In this document: piece by piece, positions 1 through 9,564 of the stretch | How the letters are laid out: the number at the start of each line of letters is the position of its first letter | Numbering within the stretch: the first letter of the stretch is position 1 | Source: JBBDQZ01 sp040905705 | Lineage (GTDB): Bacteria > Bacteroidota > Rhodothermia > Balneolales > Natronogracilivirgulaceae | Direction of reading: 5' to 3' | DNA length: 64,000 bases | NCBI GenBank assembly: GCA_040905705.1 | Contig: JBBDQZ010000064.1 | Coordinates: 1-64,000 of the forward strand | Made by a program: the position numbers and the translations under genes | Notes under the pieces: generated by a model | The model's database searches: none | What the model saw: only the letters and a program-made list of their open reading frames with translations | What the model was told of the DNA's origin: nothing

Positions 1-3000
1 AGACCATCACCATCACTACCGACCAGGGAACGCTCTCCACCAACACTGAAAGCGGGCAGACTTCGGTTACCGCTGACGATGAAGAGGACGGGGCGTATAC
101 AGCGACGCTGACCTCTTCTTCCGAAATCGGAACGGCTCAGGTGCAGGCGCTGGAAAGCGGTAATCCGATTGCCTCGGTGCAGGTTGATTTTACCGCAGGG
201 GATGTTGATGCCTTTGTGGTTACGGTACCACTGGACAATGGGAGCCCGGAGGTTCAGACAGCGGGTGTCTCCTTCAATATTACCGTTGAAGCGGTGGACC
301 AGAACGGAAACCGGGTGGAGTCCTATTCCGGAACGCTCCAGTTTTCAACCAATTCTGAAATCAGTTCGGGTGGCACACCATCGATTTCAAACGGTTTGCT
401 GGAAAATCATTCCATTACGCTTGTCAAAAGTGGTGACGCTGTGACCCTGTCCGCTGAAGATCCGAATCTGTTTGGTGTTTCGGGTACCAGTCAGGCGTTC
501 CAGGTTGTCGCGGCGGCACCCGATGTAACCACCTCGAATGTGACCGCCAGCCCTTCGACCATGCAGAATGACGGAACCTCTCAATCGGTTATTACCGTTA
601 TCCTGCATGATCAGTTTTCCAACAGGGTGCTGACCGATTATCTATCCGACCTCGATATCAGCGCCGAACAGATCGAAGTGAACGGCACACCATCTTCCGG
701 CCCACCGGATGCCTCGCTCGGAAATTTATCCTTCAACGCGGGAGATGCGAACTATCAGGCGACGCTGAGTTCATCTTCTACGGTGGAAAAGGTGGAGATC
801 ACGGTCACGTTTGAGTCGGTAGCGTTCAACCAAAAACCTTTGGTCAATATTGTTGTTCCGAATACCTGGCAGCCGTCCGGAGCTCCGCAACAGCGAAAAG
901 ACTGGACCCGGGACGCAAACTGGTCCCTGGGCTCAGAACCGGGGCCTAACGATTTCGTGATTATTCCAGGGGGACTTGCCGATTATCCCGATCTGGATCT
1001 GAACATCACCATCGGCAGTCTTGAAATTCAGGAGAACGGCGAGTTAATTCTGTTTGGGGGTAATTCCATTGATGTAGCCGGCGCGGTTCTGGTGAACGGG
1101 TCGTTTAACATTGAAAAAAACACCAGTTTAACGATCGGTAGTGGTTTCACCGGGTCAGGAACCTTTGTAACGGGTGAATCGGCGGAGATCGAGATCGGCG
1201 GTAATCTGAGCATTGCCAACTTCCTGGCGCGCACCAGCAATACGATCGTGCGCTTGAACGGTTCATCCCAGCAGACCATTTCATCGACCCATATGCTTGC
1301 ACAGCGGCTCGAGATACAGAACATCGTGGTGGCTGCAAGCGGCAATCTGATAGATCTTAACCGGTTGATTATCTCGGAAGAAAACACATTTTCACTGCAA
1401 AACAGCGCAGATATTACCATCGATATCAACAGCGAAATATCAGGAGGTGGAGCTTTTACGCTAAATGATAATACCCTGGTTATGCGGGGGAATATCGAGT
1501 TGAGCAATATCGATGCCAGCGAGGGTACTGTCATCTTCGGAATTCGTCTTGACGAGGACTTTGCGGACTTCCCCGGCCTAACCCAGCAGCAGGTTTCCAA
1601 TCTTAGTGCAATGAAAAATGTGGTTATCAACAATACTCATGGTGTTCTGACTTTTGAGGATGTATTTGTTGACGGTTCGCTTACCCTGGAAAACGGCCCC
1701 CTGATCATCAGTTCCGGGAAAAGCCTGATTGCCCCTGATCAAACCTATAACAACGGTATTCTGCGGTTTCGCCGAACAATCAATTCCGTGCCCGGATGGC
1801 GAATGATAAGCTCTCCGGCAGGCTCCACCTACTCCGACCTGTTTGACGGGCTCACGTTGCAGGGGCTCTCGGGATCCGCCTTCGAGGATCGTCAGCCCAA
1901 TCTCTTCTATTACGATGAAACCGCCGATACTACGGATCTTGCCCGGTGGAGGGCACCTGCCGCCACAGGGGATAACATTCAGGCCGGACGCGGCTACTTT
2001 TTCTATGTTTTCGGAAATCCGGAGGATACAGATTACAACGATATTCTACCGAAAACCCTTACCGTATCCGGAGAGGAAAACCAGCCGCAAAATTCACATT
2101 TTGCTTTTAATGTCTCCCTTTCCGATGCTCCGGCCTTTGATCCGGAAACAGACGATCGCTTTGTGGAACTGGCTGAAAAGGGGTGGAATCTGATTGGAAA
2201 CCCGTTTGGGGCGACGATCAATTGGGACGATGAAGCGAACTGGATCAGGGAAAATATCGATGATGTGATTTACATATGGAAGACCCAGGATGCGGGTGGC
2301 GGACAGATTTCGGGGGACTACCTTGTTTGGAACGGGGACACCGGGTCGCTTGGAAACGGGCTGATCACTCCATTTCAGGCGTTTTGGGTGAAAGCCAACG
2401 ACGAAGCCCCTGAGCTGGAAATTCATCCTTCGGCGAAAACCACCGGTGGGCAGTTTCGGCAGAAAAGCCGTCCGGCGGAGTCATATCAAATCATATTGTC
2501 CCTGGAGGCGGACAGTCTCCACACCACCACCTACCTCAATTTCAGTGATGTCGCCGATCCCGGCCTGGATTCCCGGGACGCCTACCTGCTGGAGCCGATG
2601 TCGGATACGTTTTTGAATTTTTATTCGGTAGCACGAAGCCGGACTTCCGGGCAAATTATTGACCTGCCTCTGATTATCAATCACTTGCCTCACCGAAGCG
2701 AACAGGCGTACGACATTCCGCTGGGAGTCCGTGGTTATCGGGAGGGCGAGCCTGTTCGAGGGGAATATACCGTCCGGCTTGATCCGGAATCGTCGTTCCC
2801 GGACCATTGGGAAGTGAGGCTTAAAAACAATGTCACCGGCGAAACCATCCGATTACGCAACGATTCAAATACGGCTGCAAAGGCTTCCGGGCAAAGCAGC
2901 AACATGTCATCCGTGCAAGAGGAGAAACAAAATGGAGAAAACATCGATGGTTCTACGGGCCCTGAAGTCTCGGCACATATTGATCATTTTCCGGGTTTGC

Positions 3001-3449
3001 GTGAACAGCGTGAAAGTACGATGAAGTTTATGGACAGGTCGGAGCCTGTAATCGCGGATATAGGCAGCCGGGACATAGCAGGGAAGGTATCACAATCCGC
3101 CCAGCCCATTGAAAGCAATAATAGCAACAAGTTTCCATTTACTATTTATGTGATTCCTGATGATCTGGAAGAAGGAGATATTCCGCAGCGGGTCTTCCTT
3201 GACCAGAACTATCCCAACCCTTTCAATCCATCCACAACCGTCCGGTATGGCATTCCGCGTGACGGGCAGGTTCGTCTTGATGTTTACGATGTGCTGGGCC
3301 GGCGGGTTCAGACGCTGGCCGACGGCCGTCTGGAAGCGGGTGTACATACCGCTTCGTTTGACGGAACCCGGCTGGCCAGTGGCGTTTATATCTACCGTTT
3401 GCAAACGCCGCAGCGGGTCATTACCCGGAAAATGATGCTTCTCAAATAA
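1..3449 (+). CDS. Large secreted adhesin-like protein with type IX C-terminal sorting domain (5' end missing)
   Basis: The reading frame is open from the first bases of the window, so the N-terminus lies upstream; the GTG at 141 is only an internal codon. The visible part holds two or three Ig-like domains of the invasin/Big_1 kind (about bases 1-860). Next comes a beta-strand-rich stretch opening with a W..NWS.G..P...D.V.IP pattern, typical of parallel beta-helix surface proteins (about 880-1750). Two modules with GWRMISSP and GWNLIGNPF motifs follow (about 1790-2430). The last 90 residues form a type A sorting domain (QNYPNPFNPSTTVRY, then LASGVYIYRL and MMLLK), which directs export through the type IX system and surface attachment. 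It is therefore a likely PorU/PorV client. Ligand and role cannot be told from sequence. No gene follows for 151 bases. Confidence 0.85.
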   Translation, partial: TITITTDQGTLSTNTESGQTSVTADDEEDGAYTATLTSSSEIGTAQVQALESGNPIASVQVDFTAGDVDAFVVTVPLDNGSPEVQTAGVSFNITVEAVDQNGNRVESYSGTLQFSTNSEISSGGTPSISNGLLENHSITLVKSGDAVTLSAEDPNLFGVSGTSQAFQVVAAAPDVTTSNVTASPSTMQNDGTSQSVITVILHDQFSNRVLTDYLSDLDISAEQIEVNGTPSSGPPDASLGNLSFNAGDANYQATLSSSSTVEKVEITVTFESVAFNQKPLVNIVVPNTWQPSGAPQQRKDWTRDANWSLGSEPGPNDFVIIPGGLADYPDLDLNITIGSLEIQENGELILFGGNSIDVAGAVLVNGSFNIEKNTSLTIGSGFTGSGTFVTGESAEIEIGGNLSIANFLARTSNTIVRLNGSSQQTISSTHMLAQRLEIQNIVVAASGNLIDLNRLIISEENTFSLQNSADITIDINSEISGGGAFTLNDNTLVMRGNIELSNIDASEGTVIFGIRLDEDFADFPGLTQQQVSNLSAMKNVVINNTHGVLTFEDVFVDGSLTLENGPLIISSGKSLIAPDQTYNNGILRFRRTINSVPGWRMISSPAGSTYSDLFDGLTLQGLSGSAFEDRQPNLFYYDETADTTDLARWRAPAATGDNIQAGRGYFFYVFGNPEDTDYNDILPKTLTVSGEENQPQNSHFAFNVSLSDAPAFDPETDDRFVELAEKGWNLIGNPFGATINWDDEANWIRENIDDVIYIWKTQDAGGGQISGDYLVWNGDTGSLGNGLITPFQAFWVKANDEAPELEIHPSAKTTGGQFRQKSRPAESYQIILSLEADSLHTTTYLNFSDVADPGLDSRDAYLLEPMSDTFLNFYSVARSRTSGQIIDLPLIINHLPHRSEQAYDIPLGVRGYREGEPVRGEYTVRLDPESSFPDHWEVRLKNNVTGETIRLRNDSNTAAKASGQSSNMSSVQEEKQNGENIDGSTGPEVSAHIDHFPGLREQRESTMKFMDRSEPVIADIGSRDIAGKVSQSAQPIESNNSNKFPFTIYVIPDDLEEGDIPQRVFLDQNYPNPFNPSTTVRYGIPRDGQVRLDVYDVLGRRVQTLADGRLEAGVHTASFDGTRLASGVYIYRLQTPQRVITRKMMLLK

Positions 3450-3600
3450 ATCCTCCAGAGAGTACAGAGTTCCACACGCCTGCAAGCTAATCGCTCAAAA
3501 TGGCACCAATTTATTCGGTTTGCCATGACGATATTCGTTAAATTTTGTTGTTGAAGGTGTTACGGAAGCAAAAAGATAATTCGTTACAGAGGGTTCCTGG

Positions 3601-4602
3601 ATGAGATTTGCCGATTATGCAAAACTGTATTTGACGGCCGGTGACGGCGGGCCGGGGATGGTCCATTTCCGGCGGGAAAAATTTGTGCCGAAAGGCGGGC
3701 CGGATGGTGGCGACGGCGGCGACGGCGGGAGTATTATCCTGGAAGGGAATACCCATATGAACACCTTGCTGGACCTTCGCTACAAAAAGTTTTTAAAAGC
3801 AGGTAAAGGGTATCGGGGCGGATCATCTCAAAAAACAGGGAAGAAGGGCGAGGATGTAATTCTTCGGGTGCCTCCTGGAACCGTAGCGTACGAAAGCGAA
3901 ACCCGCCGGTTTCTCGGGGAAGTTGTGGCACATAACGAGCGTCTGGTCATCGCAAAGGGCGGAAAAGGCGGCCTCGGTAACACTCATTTCAAATCGGCAA
4001 CCAATCAGACCCCCCAATATGCCCAGCCCGGGGAATCCGGCGAAGAAATTGTGGTGGAGATCGAACTCAAGCTCATTGCCGATGTCGGCCTGGTAGGATT
4101 TCCCAATGCCGGAAAAAGTACTTTGCTGTCGTCTTTATCTGCTGCCCGACCGAAAATCGCCGACTATCCTTTTACTACGCTGGAGCCCAATCTCGGGGTC
4201 GTCCAGATGTCGGATCATCGCAGTTTCGTGATGGCGGATATTCCAGGGATCATTGAAAAAGCTCATGAAGGAAGAGGGCTGGGGTTGCAGTTTCTGCGCC
4301 ATATAGAGAGAAATAGAGTTTTATTGCTCATTATTAACGGAATCAGTGATGTCACTGAAGAGTACAAGGTGCTTTGTTCCGAGTTAAAAGCTTATCGCAA
4401 AGATCTGCTGGACAAACCGCGTCTGGTAGTGATGACCCATATGGATTTATTTCCTGATCATGAAGTGAATCAAGAGACCCGTTTGGATGTGCCGGTTATT
4501 CCCGTTTCTGCGGTATCGGGATATCAGCTGGCAAAGTTGAAAGAACATATTTGGGAGCTGTTATATGAGCAAAACAACCAACCAGAAAAGGAAAAATCCT
4601 GA
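3601..4602 (+). CDS. obg: GTPase Obg/CgtA
   Basis: Obg is an essential GTPase that binds the 50S ribosomal subunit and links ribosome maturation to growth state. The 333-residue protein starts with the glycine-rich Obg fold (GDGGPGMVHFRREKFVPKGG, then repeated GGDGG), followed by the G domain: G1 GFPNAGKST near residue 168, switch I DYPFTT, G3 DIPGIIEKAHEG and a G5-like PVSAVSG. The expected G4 NKxD reads THMD (about residue 281), so the base-specificity Asn and Lys are both replaced; Bacteroidota Obg proteins often vary here too. The C-terminal TGS-like extension is absent, as in relatives. AGAGGG lies about 7 bases before the ATG. The 3' end overlaps dprA by 38 bases, so the two are probably co-translated. 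Confidence 0.97.
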   Translation: MRFADYAKLYLTAGDGGPGMVHFRREKFVPKGGPDGGDGGDGGSIILEGNTHMNTLLDLRYKKFLKAGKGYRGGSSQKTGKKGEDVILRVPPGTVAYESETRRFLGEVVAHNERLVIAKGGKGGLGNTHFKSATNQTPQYAQPGESGEEIVVEIELKLIADVGLVGFPNAGKSTLLSSLSAARPKIADYPFTTLEPNLGVVQMSDHRSFVMADIPGIIEKAHEGRGLGLQFLRHIERNRVLLLIINGISDVTEEYKVLCSELKAYRKDLLDKPRLVVMTHMDLFPDHEVNQETRLDVPVIPVSAVSGYQLAKLKEHIWELLYEQNNQPEKEKS

Positions 4603-5782
4603 TGTTGATGAAATTCGGTACCGAAAGCGGCAAGACTATATCCGCGCAAGTATGGCCTTGTCCTTGATTCCGGATATTGGTGCCGGTCGAATAAAGTATT
4701 TGTTTGAACATTATCCGGAACCGCTTTCGGTCTTTTCCAGCTCGTGGGAAGAACTTGCATCCATAAGTAAAATCGGTAAAAAAGCGGCACATGCCATTTG
4801 CAAATTCAGTGGCTGGAACAAGGTAAATGAGCTGCTGAATATGGCAGAAAAACACAAATTCACCCTGATAACACCATTCGACGATTGCTATCCGTCATTA
4901 CTCAAACAAATTTATGATCCACCGGCGCTGCTATGGGTCAGAGGTTATGCAGAGGCGTTAAAACAGCATTTTCTGGCGATAGTGGGTACACGCCGTCCAT
5001 CCCGGCATGGAAGAAATTTAACGCTTCGGTTTACACAGGAAGTGGTTTGTCACAGTCAACTTGGTATTGTGAGCGGACTGGCCAATGGTATCGATACATT
5101 GGCACATAAAGTAACACTTGATGAGAAACGGTGTACTGTGGCCGTACTGGGTTCCGGCCCGGATCGGATTTATCCGAGAGGCAATATCAGCCTGGCACAC
5201 CGGATTGCAGAGCACGGTGGAGCGGTGATCAGTGAGTTCCTGCCGGGAACCAAACCGGATGCCTTCAATTTTCCGATACGTAATCGGATTGTCAGTGGGA
5301 TGTCGCTTGGGGTACTGGTCACCGAAACCGGGAATACCGGTGGCAGCCTTATTACGGTTCAAAGTGCACTCGATCAGGGAAGAGAAGTATTTATTGTTCC
5401 CCATGATGTCCGGAATCCGGTGGGTCAAGGCTGTAATGAGCTGATCCAGCGGGGATGGGGAAAGCTGGTTATGCGAGTATCGGATATTCTGGAAGAGCTG
5501 CCGGTAAATATGGGCAATCAGCCATCCGGCCGTGCAGACAGGAGAAATGGTTTATCCCATCTGGAAGGGGCTGCTTCTGCCAAAACCTGGCAAGCCATGG
5601 AACTTGAAGAACCGGAGAAACAGATTTGCCAACGGTTGGATCAGAGGCCTCTGAGTATAGATGATCTGGCGAAATTGCTTAAAATGGAGACCTCAGTTCT
5701 GTTACCCGTGTTACTTCAGCTTGAACTGTCAGGGATCATCACCCAGAAACCCGGAAAAAAATTTACACTCAGAGAGGGGTGA
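4565..5782 (+). CDS. dprA: DNA-processing protein DprA
   Basis: DprA binds incoming single-stranded DNA during natural transformation and loads RecA. The 405-residue protein has an N-terminal helix-hairpin-helix region (LIPDIGAGRIKYLFEHY), the Rossmann-like DprA core (IVGTRRPSRHG, SGLANGIDTLAHK, VLGSGPDRIYP, FPIRNRIVSGMS, GGSLITVQSALDQGREV) and a C-terminal winged-helix domain (about 345-405). The ATG at 4565 lies inside the end of obg and has GGGAG about 7 bases upstream, which supports this start. Its presence suggests DNA uptake ability, although no other competence gene is in the window. No strong terminator follows. Confidence 0.96.
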   Translation: MSKTTNQKRKNPDVDEIRYRKRQDYIRASMALSLIPDIGAGRIKYLFEHYPEPLSVFSSSWEELASISKIGKKAAHAICKFSGWNKVNELLNMAEKHKFTLITPFDDCYPSLLKQIYDPPALLWVRGYAEALKQHFLAIVGTRRPSRHGRNLTLRFTQEVVCHSQLGIVSGLANGIDTLAHKVTLDEKRCTVAVLGSGPDRIYPRGNISLAHRIAEHGGAVISEFLPGTKPDAFNFPIRNRIVSGMSLGVLVTETGNTGGSLITVQSALDQGREVFIVPHDVRNPVGQGCNELIQRGWGKLVMRVSDILEELPVNMGNQPSGRADRRNGLSHLEGAASAKTWQAMELEEPEKQICQRLDQRPLSIDDLAKLLKMETSVLLPVLLQLELSGIITQKPGKKFTLREG

Positions 5783-5830
5783 GGCGGAGTGCTTTTTTGA
5801 TTATTTTGAGGGCAACGGAATGTTTTGACA

Positions 5831-5842
5831 AGTTACGTAACT
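5831..5842. promoter_or_regulatory. 12-bp perfect palindrome before the DUF3109-rpoN pair
   Basis: AGTTACGTAACT is a perfect palindrome that follows directly after TTGACA (5825-5830) and ends 13 bases before the ATG at 5856. A dimeric regulator could bind here, or it may shape the leader RNA. A chance origin is possible for a 12-bp site. Confidence 0.35.
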
Positions 5843-5855
5843 AAAAGTTTTAACC

Positions 5856-6443
5856 ATGTTCCAGGTACATCACACGGTTATTTCAGATGATATTGCGACT
5901 TATCGCTTCGCTTGTGATTTGTACAAATGCAAGGGCGCCTGTTGCGTTGTCGGTGATGCAGGAGCGCCTGTATTGTCCGGTGAGATACCAGTACTCCGTA
6001 AAGCCTGGAAGCTTCTCCGTGATGAAATGCGTCCACGTGCAAGAAAGGTTGTGGATGCCGAAGGACTGATCAGGAACAATTACAAAGAACCCGAACTCAA
6101 TTGTACCGATGGTGCGGAATGCGTATTTGTCTATTATAATGATCACGGTATTGCTGAATGCGGAATACAAAAAGCCTGGCAGGAGAAGCGTTTCAACTGG
6201 ATCAAGCCGTTAAGTTGTCACCTGTTTCCGGTAAGAGTAATGAAAGTGGGTGAGCTGGATTATCTTAATTTGGAGTATGTTCCTTCACTATGCCGTCCGG
6301 CCTGTGAGCGTGGGGAGGCCGGCGGGATTTATTTATCCGACTTTCTTGAAGATGCATTCGTACGTGCATATGGTGAAAATTGGTATCATGAATTTCAGTC
6401 AGCATGCCGTGATGTACGCAAAAAAGCCGGGGTATTATCATGA
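5856..6443 (+). CDS. DUF3109 family cysteine-rich protein
   Basis: This 195-residue protein belongs to DUF3109, common in Bacteroidota and relatives and related to YkgJ-type putative zinc or iron-sulfur binding proteins. Conserved cysteines appear as CDLYKCKGACC near residue 22, then single cysteines, then LSCHLFPVR and LCRPACERG, which could bind a metal cluster. The function is unknown. The stop overlaps the rpoN start by 4 bases (ATGA), so translation is coupled to sigma-54. Confidence 0.88.
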   Translation: MFQVHHTVISDDIATYRFACDLYKCKGACCVVGDAGAPVLSGEIPVLRKAWKLLRDEMRPRARKVVDAEGLIRNNYKEPELNCTDGAECVFVYYNDHGIAECGIQKAWQEKRFNWIKPLSCHLFPVRVMKVGELDYLNLEYVPSLCRPACERGEAGGIYLSDFLEDAFVRAYGENWYHEFQSACRDVRKKAGVLS

Positions 6444-7963
6444 TGCGGCAATCACAAATGGCACGTCAAAGCCAGGTGTTGCAGCAGCGTTTGTCGCCCC
6501 AGCAGATACAGTATATCAAATTGCTGCAGCTTCCAACGCTGATGCTGGAGCAGCGCGTCAAACAAGAAATTGAAGCCAACCCGGTTTTGGAACTGGATGA
6601 CGAAAACACGGATACCGATGATCTTACCGAGGCCGATGAGGAGAATGAAATAACAGAGGAGGAATATCCTTCGAATGAGGAAAACGAAGATGAGACATCG
6701 GCGGTTGATGAAAATGAAGAGATAGATTGGGATACATTCTTCCATGATACCGATGAGGATTACGTCCCTTCATACAATAAGGAGCAGGAATTTTGGCGTG
6801 ACCTGCCCAAACCGTATAAATCCGGGTTTATGGAAAGCCTGGAACAGCAGGTTGATTTGCTGGTCCTGGATGAGCGTCAACGAAAGATTGCTGATGAGAT
6901 TGTAGGATCTGTAGAACCGGATGGATATCTGAGGAGGGAGCTCGATACTATTATTGATGCCATTGCTTTTAATGAAGGGATCTTGATGACCCGGGAAGAG
7001 GCGGAACAGGTACTGCGAAAGATCCAGGGCCTGGACCCCCCCGGCGTTGCAGCCAGAGATCTGCGTGAATGTCTGTTGATTCAACTCGAAATGATGGATT
7101 CCAGTATCTCTCGAATAAAACTGGCAAAAGAAATACTTGAAAAGGCCTGGCCTCAGTATGAAAAGAAACATTACGACAAAATTTGTAAGATGCTGAATAT
7201 AACCGAGGCTCAGCTGCGCGAAGCCAACCAGGTTATCATGCATCTGAATCCCAAACCTGGTGAATCTGATGAATATCTCAACCCGGACCAGTTCATAGTG
7301 CCCGATTTTGAAGTTGTTTATGAAGAGGCGATCGATGACTCTGGACGAGACCAGGGTGAGTTTGTTATCAGTCTTAACAGCAGAAATATGCCTAAAGTCA
7401 AAATTTCGCCACATTACAGAGAAATTTGGGATTTCATCGAGAAAACAAAAGACCAATCCGGCCGGCTTAACGACACTCGTCAGTTTATACGGGAAAAGCT
7501 GGATTCAGCACGTTGGTTTATCGAGAGCATCCAGCAAAGACGCAACACGCTGATGGCGGTGATGCAAACCATTGTGGCTCTTCAGGAGGAATTCTTTAAA
7601 ACCGGTAAAGGTTTGCGGCCTATGATTCTGAAAGATATCGCCGATCGTATCCGAATGGATATTTCCACCGTTTCCAGGGTAGTCAGTGGCAAGTATGTAC
7701 AAACACCTTTCGGGGTATTTGAACTGAAATATTTTTTTACCGAAGGGCTTGAAACCGAAAGCGGTGAGACGATTTCAAACCGGGAAATTAAGAATATTCT
7801 TCTGGAATTAGTGAATGGGGAAGAAAAAACCCATCCCCTGAGTGATCAGGCATTGGCACAGGCGCTCAAAGATCGGGGATATCCCGTAGCACGCCGGACG
7901 ATCAGCAAGTATCGTGAGCAACTCAATATTCCTGTAGCCAGACTCAGGAAGGAGTTTGAATAA
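6440..7963 (+). CDS. rpoN: RNA polymerase sigma-54 factor RpoN
   Basis: Sigma-54 directs RNA polymerase to -24/-12 promoters and needs an AAA+ activator. The 507-residue protein has the glutamine-rich activator-interacting region I (QMARQSQVLQQRLSPQQIQY, then LLQLPTLMLEQ), an acidic region II (about residues 50-110), the core-binding region, a helix-turn-helix segment (DISTVSRVVSGKYVQTPFG) and the RpoN box (ARRTISKYREQLNIP) near the C-terminus. Two adjacent ATG codons (6440, 6443) are possible starts; the first overlaps the upstream stop. No sigma-54 activator is in the window. Confidence 0.97.
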   Translation: MMRQSQMARQSQVLQQRLSPQQIQYIKLLQLPTLMLEQRVKQEIEANPVLELDDENTDTDDLTEADEENEITEEEYPSNEENEDETSAVDENEEIDWDTFFHDTDEDYVPSYNKEQEFWRDLPKPYKSGFMESLEQQVDLLVLDERQRKIADEIVGSVEPDGYLRRELDTIIDAIAFNEGILMTREEAEQVLRKIQGLDPPGVAARDLRECLLIQLEMMDSSISRIKLAKEILEKAWPQYEKKHYDKICKMLNITEAQLREANQVIMHLNPKPGESDEYLNPDQFIVPDFEVVYEEAIDDSGRDQGEFVISLNSRNMPKVKISPHYREIWDFIEKTKDQSGRLNDTRQFIREKLDSARWFIESIQQRRNTLMAVMQTIVALQEEFFKTGKGLRPMILKDIADRIRMDISTVSRVVSGKYVQTPFGVFELKYFFTEGLETESGETISNREIKNILLELVNGEEKTHPLSDQALAQALKDRGYPVARRTISKYREQLNIPVARLRKEFE

Positions 7964-8052
7964 AAAGCTGCGGTGCATGGAGCAAGCGGCTGGTGCAATG
8001 AATGGTCTCTATTATTGAGGAGTGTGGATCACAGTACATGAAAGATTGTGGT

Positions 8053-9555
8053 TTAATGCAAATACGCTGAGAGTGCAACGGCAAGATTCCAGGCAGACAA
8101 AAAATCCATTTCGAAGACCAGCCAGTATGTGGCAAGTGTACTCAATAAGATAAAAAGCCCGTATGTAGAAATAATATATATCGGGGATGTAGGCTGCAGC
8201 CTGCGCATGTTGTAGGCTGTCGTAAAAAATGAGATTAAAATGATCATCCAGTAGGTCAATAGCAGGGCTATAGCTATAAATTCAGATGGAAACGGCCGTA
8301 GCACGATGATCCCGAGGGTTACGGTTACGATATTAAAGTGTTGAGGCCAGAGGAGCAATGTTGCAATTTGATGTGTATGGCTGATTTTATTATTTGCAAG
8401 ACGAAGCCATGTAACAAGCAGGGCATTGATCAAAGCCGATATAATAAAAAACAGGCCAAAAAAGCTCATCGGGTGCGACCACCCGGAAGGAATTAAGGGG
8501 ATGTAGTGAAGCAGGGCTTGTCGTGATACCGGGTCGAAAAAATGTTCGGTAATAACAACGGCTATCATTCCAGCAATAAATGATATAAAGATATAGATAA
8601 AAATAATATCACTGGAAAAGCGGATTCTTCGTATCAGAATATTGTTGACAAAAAAACCATAATTAAAAATAAACCGGCCGAACGACTTTCGATAAATAGG
8701 GTTAAAATAGTATAAGCCTGCAAAGGCGCCCCAAAGTATAAAAAGAAGTAACACGGAGAGATCGAAAGGTTTACCGCTTGTTTTTGGTGCCGGATTGGCA
8801 AGACGGGCATCCCGAACCCGGCTATAATACCTGGTGATATGGGCAAGATCAAGTTCAGAGCTTCGAAAAAACCAGTTGCGGTCAAAAAACACAGGGATGG
8901 CTCTATGAGGCTCCATGATGGAAAAAAGCTCTTGAATATCCCGGAGGTCGGGCTTCCTTTTGTGTGGCGCGTAGAGGACCCCTGTCAGTGTCGGATTTTC
9001 TTCCATTTGTGACTTTAGATTGCCGGCACTTCGTGTAAGTATAACGGTACCGTCAAAAGGAGTTAGTCGATCACCGGATAATGGCCGGGGGTCCAGGGTA
9101 AACAGTATGCGATTGTGAAGGTAGGGTTCGGCGGTCTGATACAACTGATCTGTTATTAAAGCGTGGTGCCAGTTGCCATAAGCAAATAAACCGAAACCCT
9201 TTACCGTCGTATTATGTCGGTAATACCCCAAAAGTGATTCCGCATGTTCAGCGTAAGCGGAATAATTATTGGCTAAACGATTTGGCACCGGGAAGTATTC
9301 CGGTGTCAGTACCAATATCGACATCCCGGCATCCCGGATCTGTTGCTGGAGTGTATTGTCCAGCTTGCCTTCGACAAGAAGCCAGGTAATACCAGCATCC
9401 AGCAACCGCTCGATCTCATTCTCCGTAATGATGTCAATGGTTGATTCCGGATAGTGTATTCCAAAGGAACGGTAGGCGGCTGCTTCACGGGCAATCAGGG
9501 CTGAAAGACCCAGCAAAAAAATAAGCACCGGTAATATCCGGGCGGGGACATACAT
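8053..9555 (-). CDS. Uncharacterised exported/membrane protein: TIM-barrel-like domain plus about six helices
   Basis: I do not recognise this 500-residue protein. It has a signal peptide (cut after about residue 27, LIAREAAA). A soluble domain of about 240 residues follows, with an alternating strand/helix pattern reminiscent of glycoside-hydrolase-like TIM barrels (for example FGIHYPESTIDIITENEIER, then TWLLVEGKLD and GFGLFAYGNWHH). The last 225 residues contain about six hydrophobic helices (near 278, 325, 372, 411, 432 and 465) in a Yip1-like arrangement. Only 9 bases separate it from the upstream Lrp/AsnC regulator, so they form an operon and the regulator probably controls it. Catalytic residues cannot be assigned. 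Confidence 0.75.
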   Translation of the reverse strand: MYVPARILPVLIFLLGLSALIAREAAAYRSFGIHYPESTIDIITENEIERLLDAGITWLLVEGKLDNTLQQQIRDAGMSILVLTPEYFPVPNRLANNYSAYAEHAESLLGYYRHNTTVKGFGLFAYGNWHHALITDQLYQTAEPYLHNRILFTLDPRPLSGDRLTPFDGTVILTRSAGNLKSQMEENPTLTGVLYAPHKRKPDLRDIQELFSIMEPHRAIPVFFDRNWFFRSSELDLAHITRYYSRVRDARLANPAPKTSGKPFDLSVLLLFILWGAFAGLYYFNPIYRKSFGRFIFNYGFFVNNILIRRIRFSSDIIFIYIFISFIAGMIAVVITEHFFDPVSRQALLHYIPLIPSGWSHPMSFFGLFFIISALINALLVTWLRLANNKISHTHQIATLLLWPQHFNIVTVTLGIIVLRPFPSEFIAIALLLTYWMIILISFFTTAYNMRRLQPTSPIYIISTYGLFILLSTLATYWLVFEMDFLSAWNLAVALSAYLH

Positions 9556-9564
9556 ACAATCTGC

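Noticed and set aside
1028..1633. Antisense open frame of about 200 codons inside the adhesin gene
   Set aside because: It lies entirely within a well-supported gene and has no recognisable domain or start context.
5766..5798. Possible terminator after dprA (CACTC ... GAGTG followed by T6)
   Set aside because: The stem has only five pairs with a loop of 16 bases, too weak to call.
6770..7456. Antisense open frame of about 230 codons inside rpoN
   Set aside because: It follows from codon use of rpoN; no motif, no start signal.
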